Assembly (NCBI GenBank): GCA_021018815.1
Contig: JAITYX010000059.1
Span: forward strand, 372,001-436,000
Source: Talinum fruticosum
Lineage: Eukaryota > Streptophyta > Magnoliopsida > Caryophyllales > Talinaceae
DNA length: 64,000 nt
Direction: 5' to 3'
Shown here: piece by piece, positions 25,630-38,524 of the stretch
How the letters are laid out: the number at the start of each line of letters is the position of its first letter
Numbering within the stretch: the first letter of the stretch is position 1
Notes under the pieces: generated by a model
What the model was told of the DNA's origin: nothing
Seen by the model: the letters and a program-made list of their open reading frames with translations, nothing else
Database searches by the model: none
Made by a program: the position numbers and the translations under genes

Positions 25630-28600
25630 ATGGAACCCAATGGTAACCCACTGAAACCCTCTTTTTGTGGCATGTGATATCTGGGTCAATGCTATTTTTA
25701 TTCATGGTTAGCAGTAGTATTTCAAATAAAAAAATAATTACTTCAGGGCAAGAAGCATCTAATCCGGCGGCTAGACTTGCATCCCTTTTGAGCAAAAGAG
25801 AGAAACTTCAAGATGAACTCCGGAATATCGAAAAACAGGTAAAGAATGGTCCTTTTTCTTAGGGTTTTGCGTAAAATAAACCAGAGATTAGGGCTTTTCA
25901 TGTTGTTAGCTGATTTGAACCTGTCTCTTTTATGTGATGTTCATAGGTGTATGAATTAGAGACTACCTACTTGCAAGATTCAAATCAATTTGGCCATGTT
26001 TCAAAAGGTTTTGAAGGGTTCTTATCTTCGTCAAAATCTACGTCTAAGTATGCATTTTCCTTCCTTATCATGCTGCCTTTCTTTCTTCATTGTTTTATTT
26101 GCATGGCTTGCCAGCATTTTTGTACTTTATGCAATCAATTTTAGTGAACTTTTGCGTGCTTAGTATCTAAATCCTCAGAGGATTGGTCATTTGGGGGTGT
26201 AAAATGACTGGTCGTTTTAATGTTTTAGCTCTTTGTTCTTCTGGCCAATGTTATATTAATAGATTTGGCTTCAAGCTTTTAACGTGGGCATGTGGCTAGT
26301 TGTTGGCGGTTTTCCAAAAAGTGATTCTCTTTTGCTGTGCTTGAACCCTGAAAAAGTGGTGATATCCAGGTCAGAGTATTGAGCATCCGGAACTGGTACT
26401 TGATGTAGCTCTTTTTCCTTCTAGTGTGGGAAATGAAATGGTTCAGTGAAGACAATAAATGTTGTCAGTGCAAGCATATATAATTGTGAGGATCTCTTGG
26501 CAAGTTTAGACTATTAACAGTATGAATTTCTATAGAAGTTTGATTGTGGATTCCATTCTTATGAAATACTAGGTTCTTGATGGATACTTTATTATCTCTG
26601 CTGTGGATGGAATTATCAATGCCTTGAAATGCTCCTCACTTCTCATATTTTCTTCACTGAGAGATTCCCAACTGTATAGGAGGCAGGATTGTTGGTGGGC
26701 TGATGTAGTGCTCATCATTTGGGTGCCTGTCCTTGCTGCCCTATTCTATACATTTCTCCCTTTTGGCTCTAAACATTCCCAGGGAAACTCCTAAGCTCCC
26801 CAAGATGTTAATTCTATGTCTGTTGGGAAATTGAATGCTAATCTGTTAGAGGGTGAATGATTTATGGTGCTCTTGTTGATCATCAATTGTAGATCGTTCA
26901 TTCCAAATTCACAATCATGATGTACGCTGTTGACATATATATTGAACTCCTTTTACAGTGAAGTATTTGGCTCCAAATCATACATGGTTAAGTATTTGGC
27001 CATTTCATGATGGATATTTAGCGGAAATTCACTGAGTCAACATCAATCTCAAGAAGTTTGACCTTGTTCTGTATTGTGATTGACAAATATCTATCTTGAA
27101 TTGTCATTGTATCTAGGTTTTATTGTCTTTTGATTATATTTGAATTAAACAATAATACATATTTGTGATAATATGTCACTTATTTATAAGTGTTCTTATT
27201 GTCCTCGCATTTTGTACGTAGCTTTTGTATCTTGTGGTGATTATTGCTTGCTGGCCATAAGTTGTGTGAGTGTTTAGATAGATAATTTGCTTTTCAAAAT
27301 GCATTGAAGAACAAGGATGATAACCAAACCCCTACCCATTAAAAAGATAAAATAGAGAAAAAAATGTCCTCTTTTCTGACCATGTCATATGTGCTGGAAA
27401 CTCGAAAGCTTGGGATGTTTGGGGTGCATCCATCTATTCATCTTGAACTCCGCTTGTTCAGTTGTTTCATGTACTAGGTTATTGTCATCATTGCTTCCAC
27501 CCCCCCTTCAACACCCCCAAAACACAAACGCGCACACACACACGTGCGCCCGTGTGCACAAAAACACAAGTGAACTTACTGTCAGAAGCTATCTCACTTA
27601 TTACAGAGAATTCACTTAATTTCTGATTCATTAGAGCATTCTAGTGATGAAGATATTCCCTTTTATTTTGGGGTGGGGTCGGGATGACTAATTTGTTTCC
27701 TTTTTCGTGCTGTTTTGTGTTTCACTATGTATATTTTTCACATTGTAGTTGCTGCTGGATCTGTAACAAGAAATCTGATTGTCGTTTTGGCTGCAGTTTG
27801 AAGAGGCCTAGGAAGTTTCAACCTGAAGACAGAATCTTTTCTCTATCATCAGTCACCTCACCCGCTGTATGTACCAGTATCTGTTAACTTAAACCTGCTA
27901 TTGTCGTAATGGATAGTACTCAGTATTATTAGTAATCTGATTAATGTCTTGGCTTTATATTAATCGTCTATAGGTAACTCGATCAAGGATAATCCTACTT
28001 GTGACAGTGGTAGACACTGTATTCAGGCTGCTTCAGGCATCAATATATGACCTATAAATAATGGAGCGTAGTTTTCTTTCCAATTTACTTAGTAGTTATC
28101 TACTTATCTTATACAACTTCTAATTTGTGACCATTAAAAACAAAAAACACCATGCAGTCTTAGGCAAGTGATGTCAATACTGTTTCATATGAAGAGTGAT
28201 CACCATCGAAAGTCAATTCTTTCATGGAGATTGTTGTGAGCCTGTTTACTTGTGTTCTTCCTCCAGTACACCTCTTGTATACCTTGTGATTCCTTGTTAT
28301 TGAATGTATCTAGTTCTTGGACATGCCATTCAAGATAAAAGATGAATTCGCCCCCTCCCCTTTTTCTCTGTCGAATTTCACCTGCACTACGCCTTTTCGT
28401 TTTCTCCTACTTCCTAGTGGATTGTCTATCCAGGTCTAACAAGATGATCCTGTTCATCATATGTTGTCTCTTGTTCAGGTTGATGAGCACACGGGTGGAC
28501 GTGATGGTGAGCTTTCACCAACAATATATGTATTTGTATCAGTTTATTCGATGCGGATGGAAATGAATTGACATCCTTCTTATCATCTCAATTGAACCTT

Positions 28601-28777
28601 CAGATCTTGGTCCTGGGCGATCCAAGGGCGGAGGCGTACCTGCAAGTGGACAGTAAGTGTAGTTATCCGTATATGTATCGAAAAAGAATATTTGTATAAT
28701 GTTCTTATGTGTTTCTAATTCTATGGTTTCAAAATTTGGTCAGGGGCAAGCCGAAGAAGGGCAGATTAGCTCCTTGA
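25630..28777 (+). CDS. EAF6: Chromatin-modification protein Eaf6 (NuA4 histone acetyltransferase subunit)
   Basis: This is a small scaffold subunit of MYST histone acetyltransferase complexes (NuA4; MEAF6 in animals), nuclear. Seven exons join in frame: 25630-25642, 25747-25838, 25947-26047, 27797-27866, 28479-28506, 28604-28652 and 28744-28777, summing to 387 nt (128 residues). An N-terminal coiled coil is visible (LASLLSKREKLQDELRNIEKQ, then VYELETTYLQDS), then the NFG-like turn and GFEGFLSSSKS. After these come KRPRKFQPEDRIFSLSSVTSPA and a basic Gly-rich tail (GPGRSKGGG, QGKPKKGR). The start MEPNG was chosen because plant Eaf6 proteins start a few residues before the coiled coil. The stop at 28775 follows KKGRLAP; many plant homologues seem to continue with a charged tail, so the last exon may be mis-spliced or carry a base error. 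Confidence 0.85.
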
Positions 28778-28929
28778 GGACAAGAATTGGGTTTTTGAAT
28801 GCTAACTTGAGCAAGTACAATGCAAGTACAGCCAAGTCAAGTGTATGTCCATGTAGCTTAAACATTTGCCAGTTTAACTGATGTAGTCTTTGCAGATGAA
28901 ATTATTGTTGTAGATTTTGTATTATGCTG

Positions 28930-30881
28930 CCGTTATGAGAATTTGTGCGTCTCTTCCGATCTTTTACTTGGCTTTTGGTTACCGGCTGATTTTGGTTCTC
29001 TGAGTTCACATTTTCATTGTTCTACAAATATTTTAGGGGGTGGGCAATGGGTCGCCCATTAATGAAGTGGATCAGGTCGTGTCAAGCTTCTCCAAATGAC
29101 ATGAGTAAATGGGTGGGTGTCGGGCTGACCTAGGGCCAACCCAATTTCCGCCCATTTAAAAATTGATCTAGATAACTTTTTGGGTGTCGGGCTGACCCAG
29201 GGCCAACCCAATATGCACCAAAAATAGGTCAACCTGTTAAGTTCAAAGGGGATCCATCCGGTCTATTGTCATCCCTAGTCCGTCCGTGATCTAGATAACT
29301 TTTTGGGTAAGTTTTTTAAAACTTTACATTCATAGTGGATTATGTTTTTGTAGATAAGTTAGCCAATTTGTTCGTAAATTAGGTTGCAAAAAGAAACAAT
29401 CTTTTGTCAATCAACTGTAAGCAATCTACATCTGACCCTTACACGCATTCGTGACACTCGGGGTGAGTTCAGTTTATAGGTATCTGCTCAGCTAAGAGTC
29501 CGAGACCCTATTGTAACAAATAGCATCATCGGGAATGAAAATTTTATCGTAGTTTTTGAACTATTTAGTAAGGTAGTCCCATAAACTACAATTTTTCAAA
29601 AAAATTTTAATTCTCTAAACCCTCTTCTATTTTATTTATTTTTTCTTTCATCCAGCTATTGATTGGGAAGTGATCCATGGGTATATTGCATCATACCCGA
29701 TGGACTATAATCTAATAACGACTAGGGGAAAAAATCAAGGTTTAGCCAATGAGTTTGAATTACCTTCAATACTAGGTCACGGTAATTCATGAAAGTGACA
29801 AGTCAACCAAAGAATTTTATTTACCAAATTATGAAGGTGACATCTTCTAGTACATACACAATTAACAAGTGGGTAGTTAATTAAGAAGACCAAACGGTTA
29901 AACACTTGTAGTCTAAATCCGGTTCAGGTCAGATGAATAGAAACTCAATGAATTTGTGGACTCTACATTAAAGATTATGTGTTTCAATTTATTGGGAATT
30001 TTTAACTTCAGAATAACATAACTTATTCAAATAAAAACAAATCCATGCATATGTTAGTTCTGAATCATTAACATTCAAATGATTTTAAATATTCCTCCCA
30101 AAATAAACACAAGTTAAGCCAAGATGAATTCAGATCAACTCGAATCCCAATTCGACTATTTTTTCTAAAGATTATATTTCTTAACAATATAAACTTATTG
30201 AGTTAAATACCTAATTCAAAACCGAACCAAATGACCTATTTGATTGCTCTTAGGTCGATAAACTAGATCAATTTGTTATGAATTCGAAAACGACAACAAT
30301 ATAGATATAAATCAGTAATATATTGTATATGGCATTTTGAACAACATGCAGAATTAAGCAGTACGTGGGTAATTAAGAAAGTCAAGTTGGTTAATTAATT
30401 TTGTGACAGCATTACATTAGACGATTAGACCAAAGTTTTAAAAACAAGTTGGAGAAGAAAGAAAAGGAGGCATCGGCCGTCACTGAACCGAGTCAAAGGA
30501 CCAGGAGAAGAGGAACTGCAAGGAAGGTGAACCCAAAGATTAATAATAAACTCGTGTTTAAGTGTTTTGGTCTTTGATTAGTTACACACCCCTTACTTTT
30601 TGACGAATTTCTTTGAATGACCGACTATTTGAACCATTTTTCTTTCTTTTTTTTATTTTTTAATGAAATCAAAAGCAACTTACCTAAACACCAAATCTTT
30701 CGGATGATTACGGTTCCATTCCTTTTTATATATAAAATAAATAAATAATGTTGATGCTTTTTTGTAAAGGCATGCATGAAAAAATGTTGATAACTATTGT
30801 TAATTATTGTTTTTATTTACTCAAATATAAAAAACGACTGAGTAAATTACTATTATTTATTTTTGGGCATCTATTGACTAA
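28930..30881. other. Intergenic with tandem direct repeats
   Basis: No gene is supported. At 29033-29310 short repeats of GGGTGTCGGGCTGACC type are nested with GATCTAGATAAC repeats (listed separately). Otherwise the stretch is AT-rich. Confidence 0.5.
29115..29308 (+). repeat. Interleaved direct repeats (31 bp and 21 bp)
   Basis: A 31-base unit beginning GGGTGTCGGGCTGACC recurs at 29115-29145 and 29182-29212 with one mismatch. A 21-base unit beginning GATCTAGATAACTTTT recurs exactly at 29165-29185 and 29288-29308. The GC-rich words resemble degraded transposon interiors common in plant spacers, but no ends can be placed. Confidence 0.7.
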
Positions 30882-31234
30882 GGTTACGTTCGAGCAATGA
30901 TGTTTCAAGTAACTTTTAGTGTTTGATCGTGTCAAAACACTAACCAACTAAATATTAGTGTTCGAGTAAGGTAGTGTTTCAACTAACGTTTGCAGTAACT
31001 TATAGTGTTTCAAGTGGTATTTTTGAAAAGGTAAGAATATTAGCTTTTCATATTTAAAAGTAGTGTTTCATTTTTTTGACAAAAATACCCCTTCATTAAT
31101 TTATATTTAATAAATTATCTATATCCTTTTACGTTAATTTACAATAATCAACTAACTCAACCACTACACAAACATATATATGATATACAAATATGTATCC
31201 GCTATTCAAACAACTCATTTTGTCCAACGGATCC
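30882..31234. mobile_element. Tourist-like MITE, copy A
   Basis: The left end GGTTACGTTCGAGCAA and the inverted right end GGATCCGTTGGACAAAATGA are imperfect inverted repeats. TAA lies just outside both ends (30879-30881 and 31235-31237), as for PIF/Harbinger elements. The interior (for example AATATTAGTGTTCGA, TTAAAAGTAGTGT and CCTTCATTAATTTATATT) recurs in the same orientation at 34075-34447. There is no coding capacity. Confidence 0.6.
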
Positions 31235-34074
31235 TAAAATTAAGTTATTTTTAATGATATTTGTGATTTTTTTATGTTTTAAAGTTAAGATAAGTTCTCC
31301 CCTTGATCCATTGGAGAGTTGCTTTTTACTTTTAGCCCCACAAAAATCTAAGCTGGTGTAAAGTACCACATGGTATGGATCTCTCTTTTGCCATGCATAT
31401 TTTCCCTCGTTTAATTTTAGACTTTATAAGAAAAGATAATCATCCATATTCAATTGGATTTTGTGGGTGTTAATTTCTCAATTGATAAAATTTTTTTCCT
31501 TTTAGGTGTTACCACTTAATTTTTCGCAATTTGCTCTTGATGTTTTAGATTAATTGTTTATTTCTTGGCGGCTCAATTTTCGTGTCTAAGAATAAGGGAT
31601 AATTACTTCTTCGAGGATAAATGGCGATAGAATGTATGACTCTATACATAGATCAAGTTTCAATGTTTTAGGTTGTTTGTGTGTATTATATCCAACCAGC
31701 CCAAACATACCACGAGATAGCTATTTTACTAATTTATAAAATATAGTTTCTCTTCCCCATTTTTTGTTTTTTTGATTGGGTGAACATAATACATGAAAAT
31801 AACTTAGGACAATTGAACTTCAATCTTATGTCCACATTAAAAGTGTACTAATTAATTAACTTATTTTAATTGGTGTGTTTTAAATTTTATCATAAAAATA
31901 CGACCTATTAATTCAGAGGTGTAAATAATAATAAATATAACCTAGGGGAGTTTTTTATTAAAAAAATCCTGAAAGGATAAGTATACAATATAGTAGTGAA
32001 AATCTTCTATTTTTTTAGTCAAAGCCATAAATTTTATTGAAGATATTATTTTGTTTTTTATCTGGTGGCCTGTAGATTAAAAAAAAAAAAAAAAAACTTA
32101 CTCTCTTGTAATAAAAAAAAACTTAATCTCGATATAAAAAATACTTAGTCAGACAGACTAAATTATAAAATTTTTTGTTAGAATTTCAGGTATGAATGTG
32201 GTTTTGGACATAAAATTTTAAAATTAAAGTGAAAATTCCAAAAAGGCACATAGAAATAGTATTATGCAAGGGATTATGCAAGCATCCACTAAACGTAGAA
32301 AATTATTTAGTTGACGAGTTTGATTTAAAATCATTAACGTGGGAATTCTTCGGTATAATTTAGACCACAGTGGTGATGATTTAATAAACTCGTCTTAATA
32401 AACTTGTATAATCATTGTATTAATTAATTAATTACCGTAATTAATCACTCCTATTGTTTGTTGGCTTAGATGCTTTCTTTGTCACCTGTCATTAAAGCTA
32501 TGCTAAACTTCTGTCAAGACAATTTTGTACCAAACTACCAATTCCAAGATATCTTATTATAATATTTGCTATAACCCTTTATTTCTTTTTTGTTTTAAAA
32601 ATAAAAAACAGTGTGATCCCTTTTAGGCCGTGAGCGTTTAAGTTATAAATCTGTGAGGAGTTATATATTCATCAAGCATTATTTCTCTTGTTTGTGATGT
32701 GGATTTTACTAAGACTGTTGATGCAGTTGGAGAGTATATTTTATTTTATTTTTTTAACAAGTGACGATATCTATTTTTATATTTTAGTTTTTATAATTAA
32801 TTTTGGAAATGATGCAACAGTAGATTTTCATATGACTCAATCATTATAAAATATAATGTTCCTTTCAATTTGAAGCTATTATATTATATATTTTGTATTT
32901 TATATGAAGTTATAAAATATAATTTGCTCATGTTCAAGAACGACCTATTTAAGTTAATGATCTCGACCTATTTAAGTTAATGATCTCAACCCAGTTTGTG
33001 ACTGGAACGATGTTGTGAATTATATAGAGTCAATTGAAAGTACATTTTTCTATTACCTTTGAAGTAGGATCTACGTTGATATCTTTTATAAATAAAGAAA
33101 TTAATAAATTGTATCCATTTTAAGAATAATGTGGTATAAATTTTTCCAAACAACAGTTGCCTAATAAGGGACTAATACACCGTATCTTAACGATTACTTC
33201 ATCTATTTTAAATTGTATCCATTTTAAGAATAAAGTTACGAGGAAATACCAAGGTAACAAAAATTTTATGCCAAAATTTATGTTAAAAGATCGGGTTGTC
33301 CGAAATTTCATCGGAATGAAAAAATTAATGAAAAACAAAGAGAAATAAAACAATTAATAAGAATAAAATTGATAAATTATTAATTAATACTTCATTAAAA
33401 TTGTGAAGTAATAGATATTTAAAACAAAAGAAGTTAATTAAAGTAACATATATGAGGAAACAGATGGAATACATTGCATATATGAAATGGATTTATTGTC
33501 CTTTACAATAAAATTTGACTATGTATTTTCCTCCATGACAAAAGCATAATATAGTTATAATTTTTTTTTATAATTTAACTAAACTTTAAAATTCGAATTG
33601 TTATGAATAATATTGATCCAAAAAGGAACCCTTCATATATACTTGAGACTTTAATGGGAGTATTTTATTATTTTCATGAACTCGCATGCATGATAGAATA
33701 ACTTAAGTAGACCACCACGAATCATTAACGATTTTAATTTATTTATAATTAGGCCTCTTATGTCCTTCCATCCAAAAACAATTAATAAATCGTCAAAAAA
33801 GCATGCATGTTCCCCATATCAATATTTGTAAATATGATGTTATATTTTGCATTGAAAATAAATTATGAATTTGATGTTGTTATATTCAATCATTATGTTA
33901 TTTTTATATTTATCTTCGTGAGAAAAATGTTCAAATGAATTGGACATTGGCTAGAAAAAAGTTAAGTCTAGACACATACTTTAGTTGGGGCCATAAACTA
34001 CGTGCAAAAATTTGAGGGAAATAACACATCATACATACTAAAAATCAACCGATATTCACGTGTCATTTTATTAA
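31235..34074. other. AT-rich intergenic DNA
   Basis: No gene is supported. It includes an exact 23-bp tandem duplication at 32941-32986 (unit starts CGACCTATTTAAG) and a 23-bp direct repeat at 33107-33129 and 33211-33233 (starts AATTGTATCCATTTT). Long poly-A and poly-T tracts are common. Confidence 0.55.
32941..32986. repeat. 23-bp tandem duplication, two exact units
   Basis: The unit beginning CGACCTATTTAAGTTAATGA is present twice in perfect tandem. It is probably a replication-slippage product. Confidence 0.85.
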
Positions 34075-34447
34075 GGCAACAGTATTTGGAGTAACGCTTT
34101 AATTAAATATTAGTGTTCGATATTTGTAGTAACTTATAACATTTTAAATAATATTTCTGAAAAGTTAATAATATTAATTTTTAACATTTAAAAGTAGTGT
34201 ATTAGATTTTTTGACAAAGCATCCCTTCATTAATTTATATTTTGGCAAATTATTTATATCATTTTATGTCAATTTATAATAATAAGCTAACTCAACCACT
34301 AAATTTATCGATCACATTTATTCAATCGCTCGGTTGAACAACTATCCGCTAACAGCTAAAATTTAACCCATATTAACTACCTAAACAATTATCCGCTACA
34401 CAAATAGTCATATGTTACTCAAATAACTTATTTTGCCAAACGTGACG
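34075..34447. mobile_element. Tourist-like MITE, copy B
   Basis: This shares its interior with the element at 30882-31234 in the same order and orientation (TAATATTAGTGTTCGA, TTTAAAAGTAGTGT, CCCTTCATTAATTTATATT and CTAACTCAACCACTA). The inverted right end carries CACGTTTGGCAAAATAAG. The left end looks truncated but still pairs with it (GTATTTGGAGTAAC against GTTATTTGAGTAAC). There is no coding capacity. Confidence 0.6.
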
Positions 34448-37270
34448 TAAGTAAGAGTTTTTCACCACTCGAATGCCAAAATTAATTGACATATGTCTCA
34501 AGACTTATAAAATCAAGACTATAAAATCAAAATGAAGTCTATAAAATAAAAATAAAATGCAAAGGAAAAAGGAGCATAAAATGGAGGAGTCAACTTAAAT
34601 GTGAACACCATAACTCAATAAGCTTTGTCAATGCTTCCTCCCAGTCGTTTCATTTCATTCCTTCTGCTCTACTTTCAAATTTCAATCATATTAGTATTTT
34701 TTAAAACATAATTAAAGGTAACTTTTGAATGTTGAAGGTCATCGTTTTCAATTAAACAAGAATTATAAATTAATTAAAGAATTCTACAGGTGCAACCTTG
34801 AGTTTTTTTGGCTGTATGTCACGGACGGAATAGTTTTCTTTTTTTTTTTTTTTTAAGAAATTGATAAAAGGTGTTTCAATTATGCAATGAGGGGGTTGTT
34901 AATCTTTTTGTAAACCAAAAAAAACTTTTGTGAATTTTAATTAATTTTTCCGTAAAAATATAGGCTAACTAATGTCCGAGACATTTAGCAAATACTAACA
35001 TCATTCAAAAGTTGAAAGTCATTTATGTATTATATAATATTACAGAATTTCATTACATGTTACATATACCAAAATTAAAATCGGAGACTGTATCAAATCT
35101 ATAAACCTACACAAATCCGAGAATAGAATATAACTTCGCTGCAAATGAGATGACTTACTTTTCATGGGCACACCCTAATTGAATTCAACAAAAGCTCATA
35201 CACAAAAAAAAAAAAAAAAACCTGGATTACCTTGATAATTACTTTATAGGAGTAGTGTAATTAGGGAATTAATATGATGATTAGAAAGGACGGAACGCGT
35301 ACTAATGGTACCTTAATCACTTACCTTGACGATATATACTTTAAATACTTTTTGTTTTATTGTTTATTCTCCACGTACTTTCCTTGGTCTTTGCTCGAAC
35401 AATGGTGTCAATGGTGGGCAATATTTTTTTAATTTTCCTTTTTTTTTTCTTTTGACTGGCCAAAGCATTGATTATTCTTCCTTGTTCTTTTGTATGTGTC
35501 AGTGATTCGTCAACTAAATTAATAGTAAATTCTCCTCTTTTTTTTTTTTTTTCTTGATCAATAAAGTTAAAACATGAGCCAACCATGGTACGTTTCTTTA
35601 TAAGTACATAGCTATAGCTTAGCTAGCCCCATCATTTTTCTTTGATTTTGTCATACCTAAAACAGTTTAATATAATCATTATCTGGACTCATTGTAAAAA
35701 TTAAATAATCCTCACATAAATGTGATTAGTGTGACACCTAATTAAAGAAGTTTTCGTTTAAATTGCTATCTTATTCATTAATTTATACTGTGTGACCCGG
35801 ATTGCATATTAATGATGTATCCTTCTCTTGTCGTTGTTAAAGGTTTATGTTTAGGATATATTTGAACTTACATACAAAACACACATAAATAAAAATATAA
35901 ATATAAACGAACATAAACGAACAATATAGAAACGAACATAAACGAACGAACATAACAAACTTAAAATAACATAAACGAATATAAAAGAACATAAATAAAC
36001 ATAAAACATACATAAATATTTTACGTGTAAAGTCGAACAAATCCAACGGTTATAGCAGCAGGATATTTGATCAAAAAAACAAAGAGAGAGGGAAAGAAAT
36101 AAGTTTCAAAAATGAATTTGTATTCCCACAAAAAATAAACGAATTTGTATGCTACTATTTTTTTTGACATATGCATTTTACAAACACACAAAATAAAGAG
36201 AAAATTAAGCCTTAATTTTCTCATTAAAAAAATCAATTATTTTACCTCTAAATTGTCTGGAGGGAATGTATACAACTACTACTCAACTTCATAATCTATG
36301 TTTCAGAAACAAAAAAATAAAAAAATTGCTCCAACTTAACCGAGTGATGCCCTTCCTTTTTTGAGGACAAGACTCCTAAAATCAGTCAAACTTTTGCAAA
36401 TGATTCCAAATAAAGAATGGCATAAGTATTGCATGCCTATTATTTTTTATAAAAAAAAACTCACCGATCATACAAGAATTTAAAAAAAAAACATATTGAT
36501 TTTTGAAAATAGAGATTACTTTTAGAATCAAATATGTCATATTTTCAAAAAAAAAAATGTATCATATAGTGAAATGAATTTTCACGAAGCCATGTTTTTT
36601 TTTTTTTGACAGTATAATTTTCAGTTTAGAAATTTTAATATAGTTTTGACACGTTTAGAAAATTCTAACATTTAAAGGTAAACTATAAAATTTTGAGAAG
36701 CAGCCTAAAATTTGTAGACTAATATATATAATTTTTACATTAAGGCATGAAAAATTGTAGACTACCGGAAAATTCTATTGAAATTAAGTCATTTAAAACT
36801 TCACTTAAAATTTCAGAATTCACATACAAATTAATAATATCACGACAACGTTAACTCTACGAATTTGAACACCTTATTTTTCATGCCTTAAATATACAAA
36901 TTACACCTTATTCTACGATAAAAATATATATTTATGTATTTTTTCTACGATAAATATAGTTATATTTTACGACCAACAAAATATTATCAATTAAAAGAAT
37001 AAATTATTTGTACATAGAGGAAATTTTACGGACGATGGCTTTGAAATTTGTCGAATGAATGAAAATGAGAAGATGGTACAAGCATGTTTTACTAGTGTGA
37101 GTTTTAAAACAAATAAAAACATGCTTTGGGGTTGGGAGGTCCCATCAATCCCCATATGCTAAAATATGGTGGCACCAATTAAATGAGTATGTGGTGGCGA
37201 CTGAGATGACTTCCTAGAACTTGCAAAATTTTTGCTTTGGAAGGAAGAGTATATGTATATACCCCCAACC
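34448..37270. other. AT-rich intergenic DNA upstream of the MYB gene
   Basis: Apart from the MITE at 35854-36044, no gene or RNA is recognised. Homopolymer A and T tracts of 10-18 bases are frequent. The right end is the MYB promoter, with a TATATGTATATA stretch near 37250-37261. Confidence 0.5.
35854..36044. mobile_element. MITE, second copy of the GTTCGTTTAT-array family, inverted
   Basis: Imperfect terminal inverted repeats are visible: GGATATATTTGAACTTAC on the left and, read inverted from the right, GGATTTGTTCGACTTTAC. The interior is an array of ATAAACGAAC units, the reverse complement of the interior of the element at 9536-9728, and the overall length (191 bp) is nearly the same. The target duplication is not clear. 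Confidence 0.55.
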
Positions 37271-37495
37271 CCACCCCCACTATTTCATCATTTCTTCAGT
37301 AAATTAAGATAAAGCAACCAACTTTATTCATACATATATATATACCCCATTCTGTCCTTGGACTTGCACCAATTTCTCATTCCACAGTTCCTTTTTGTCC
37401 TCCATATACAGGAGGGAGAGCAGCAAAAGGAGAAGAAATCAAAGGAGAAATCAAGAGGATCTCAGAGAAACTTATACATAATTATTGCACAGAAG

Positions 37496-38524
37496 ATGGG
37501 AAGAGCACCATGCTGTGACAAGGTGGGACTAAAGAGGGGGCCTTGGACTCCTGAAGAAGATCAAATCTTGATCTCCTTCATCCACCAACATGGCCATAGC
37601 AATTGGCGCGCCCTCCCTAAGCAAGCTGGTAACTCTCTTTCTTTCTGTCTTTCTGTCATCGGAAACAATCTCTCTGTTGCTCAAGAACATGATGAATCGA
37701 ACTCGCTCAATATACAGGGTTGTTACGATGTGGAAAAAGTTGCAGATTGCGATGGATGAACTACCTGAGGCCGGACATCAAGAGGGGTAACTTCACCAAG
37801 GAAGAAGAGGATACTATCATTCACCTTCATCAAATCATGGGAAACAGGTCAGTATTACTTATTCAATTTACATTACATTTGGTGAACCCAAGTTCTTTTC
37901 TGCTCATTGATTTTCGTAAATTTATTTAGGTGGTCCGCCATAGCAGCAAGGCTACCAGGAAGAACAGACAATGAGATAAAAAATGTGTGGCACACCCACT
38001 TGAAGAAGAAACTCAAGCCGTATCAAACTACAAAGCCAGAGCCCCAAGAAATGATTGTCACAGCTCACAATAATAACTACGTGACAACCACTTCTAACGA
38101 GACTACGAGTGCCAGGACTAGTCACCATCAATCTTACACTACAAGCGAAGATTTTTCTTCGTTCAACGAGGTTTCAAGCGTACAATCAGTACCTAACAGC
38201 GTCGTTAACATCAAGAAGGATCAGAGTCTCCATACTCAACAGTCTGACATGGATTATTATTATCCCATCATCGACGACACTTTCTGGTCGCATCAAGATC
38301 TTCAGGACAATGCCAGCCGCGACATGAGTTCAGCGTTTCCTAACGCCAGCAATGGTGGTAACCAATGGCAAGATCAGTTTCCAAAGGACAATGCATCAAA
38401 TGCATGTAATGGTTTAACGTCAATGCATGAGGGGAATGGTTTGGAAAATTATGGGGATAACATAGATTTCTGGGTCGATGTTTTCCTTAGATCCAGTGGT
38501 GCACCAGAGTTGCCTGGATTTTGA
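37496..38524 (+). CDS. MYB14/15: R2R3-MYB transcription factor, subgroup 2 (MYB13/14/15-like)
   Basis: This is a nuclear DNA-binding regulator. Subgroup-2 members act in cold, wound and defence responses and in stilbene or lignin control. Exons are 37496-37628, 37718-37847 and 37930-38524, at the two standard R2R3-MYB intron positions (858 nt, 285 residues). It starts [21 protein letters not shown]2 (about 14-61) has the W-spaced helices ending [16 protein letters not shown]3 (about 67-112) ends [19 protein letters not shown]. The bHLH-binding signature in R3 is absent (DTIIHLH). Subgroup-2 signs are [10 protein letters not shown] (IDxSFW-type motif) and the C-terminal [12 protein letters not shown]...ELPGF. 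The frame is undamaged even through a G5 run in exon 1. Whether it is MYB13, MYB14 or MYB15 cannot be settled from the sequence. Confidence 0.93.

Noticed and set aside
35881..36017. Regular repeats resembling a CRISPR-like array
   Set aside because: The units are contiguous and imperfect with no unique spacers. They form the interior of a MITE in a plant nuclear genome.
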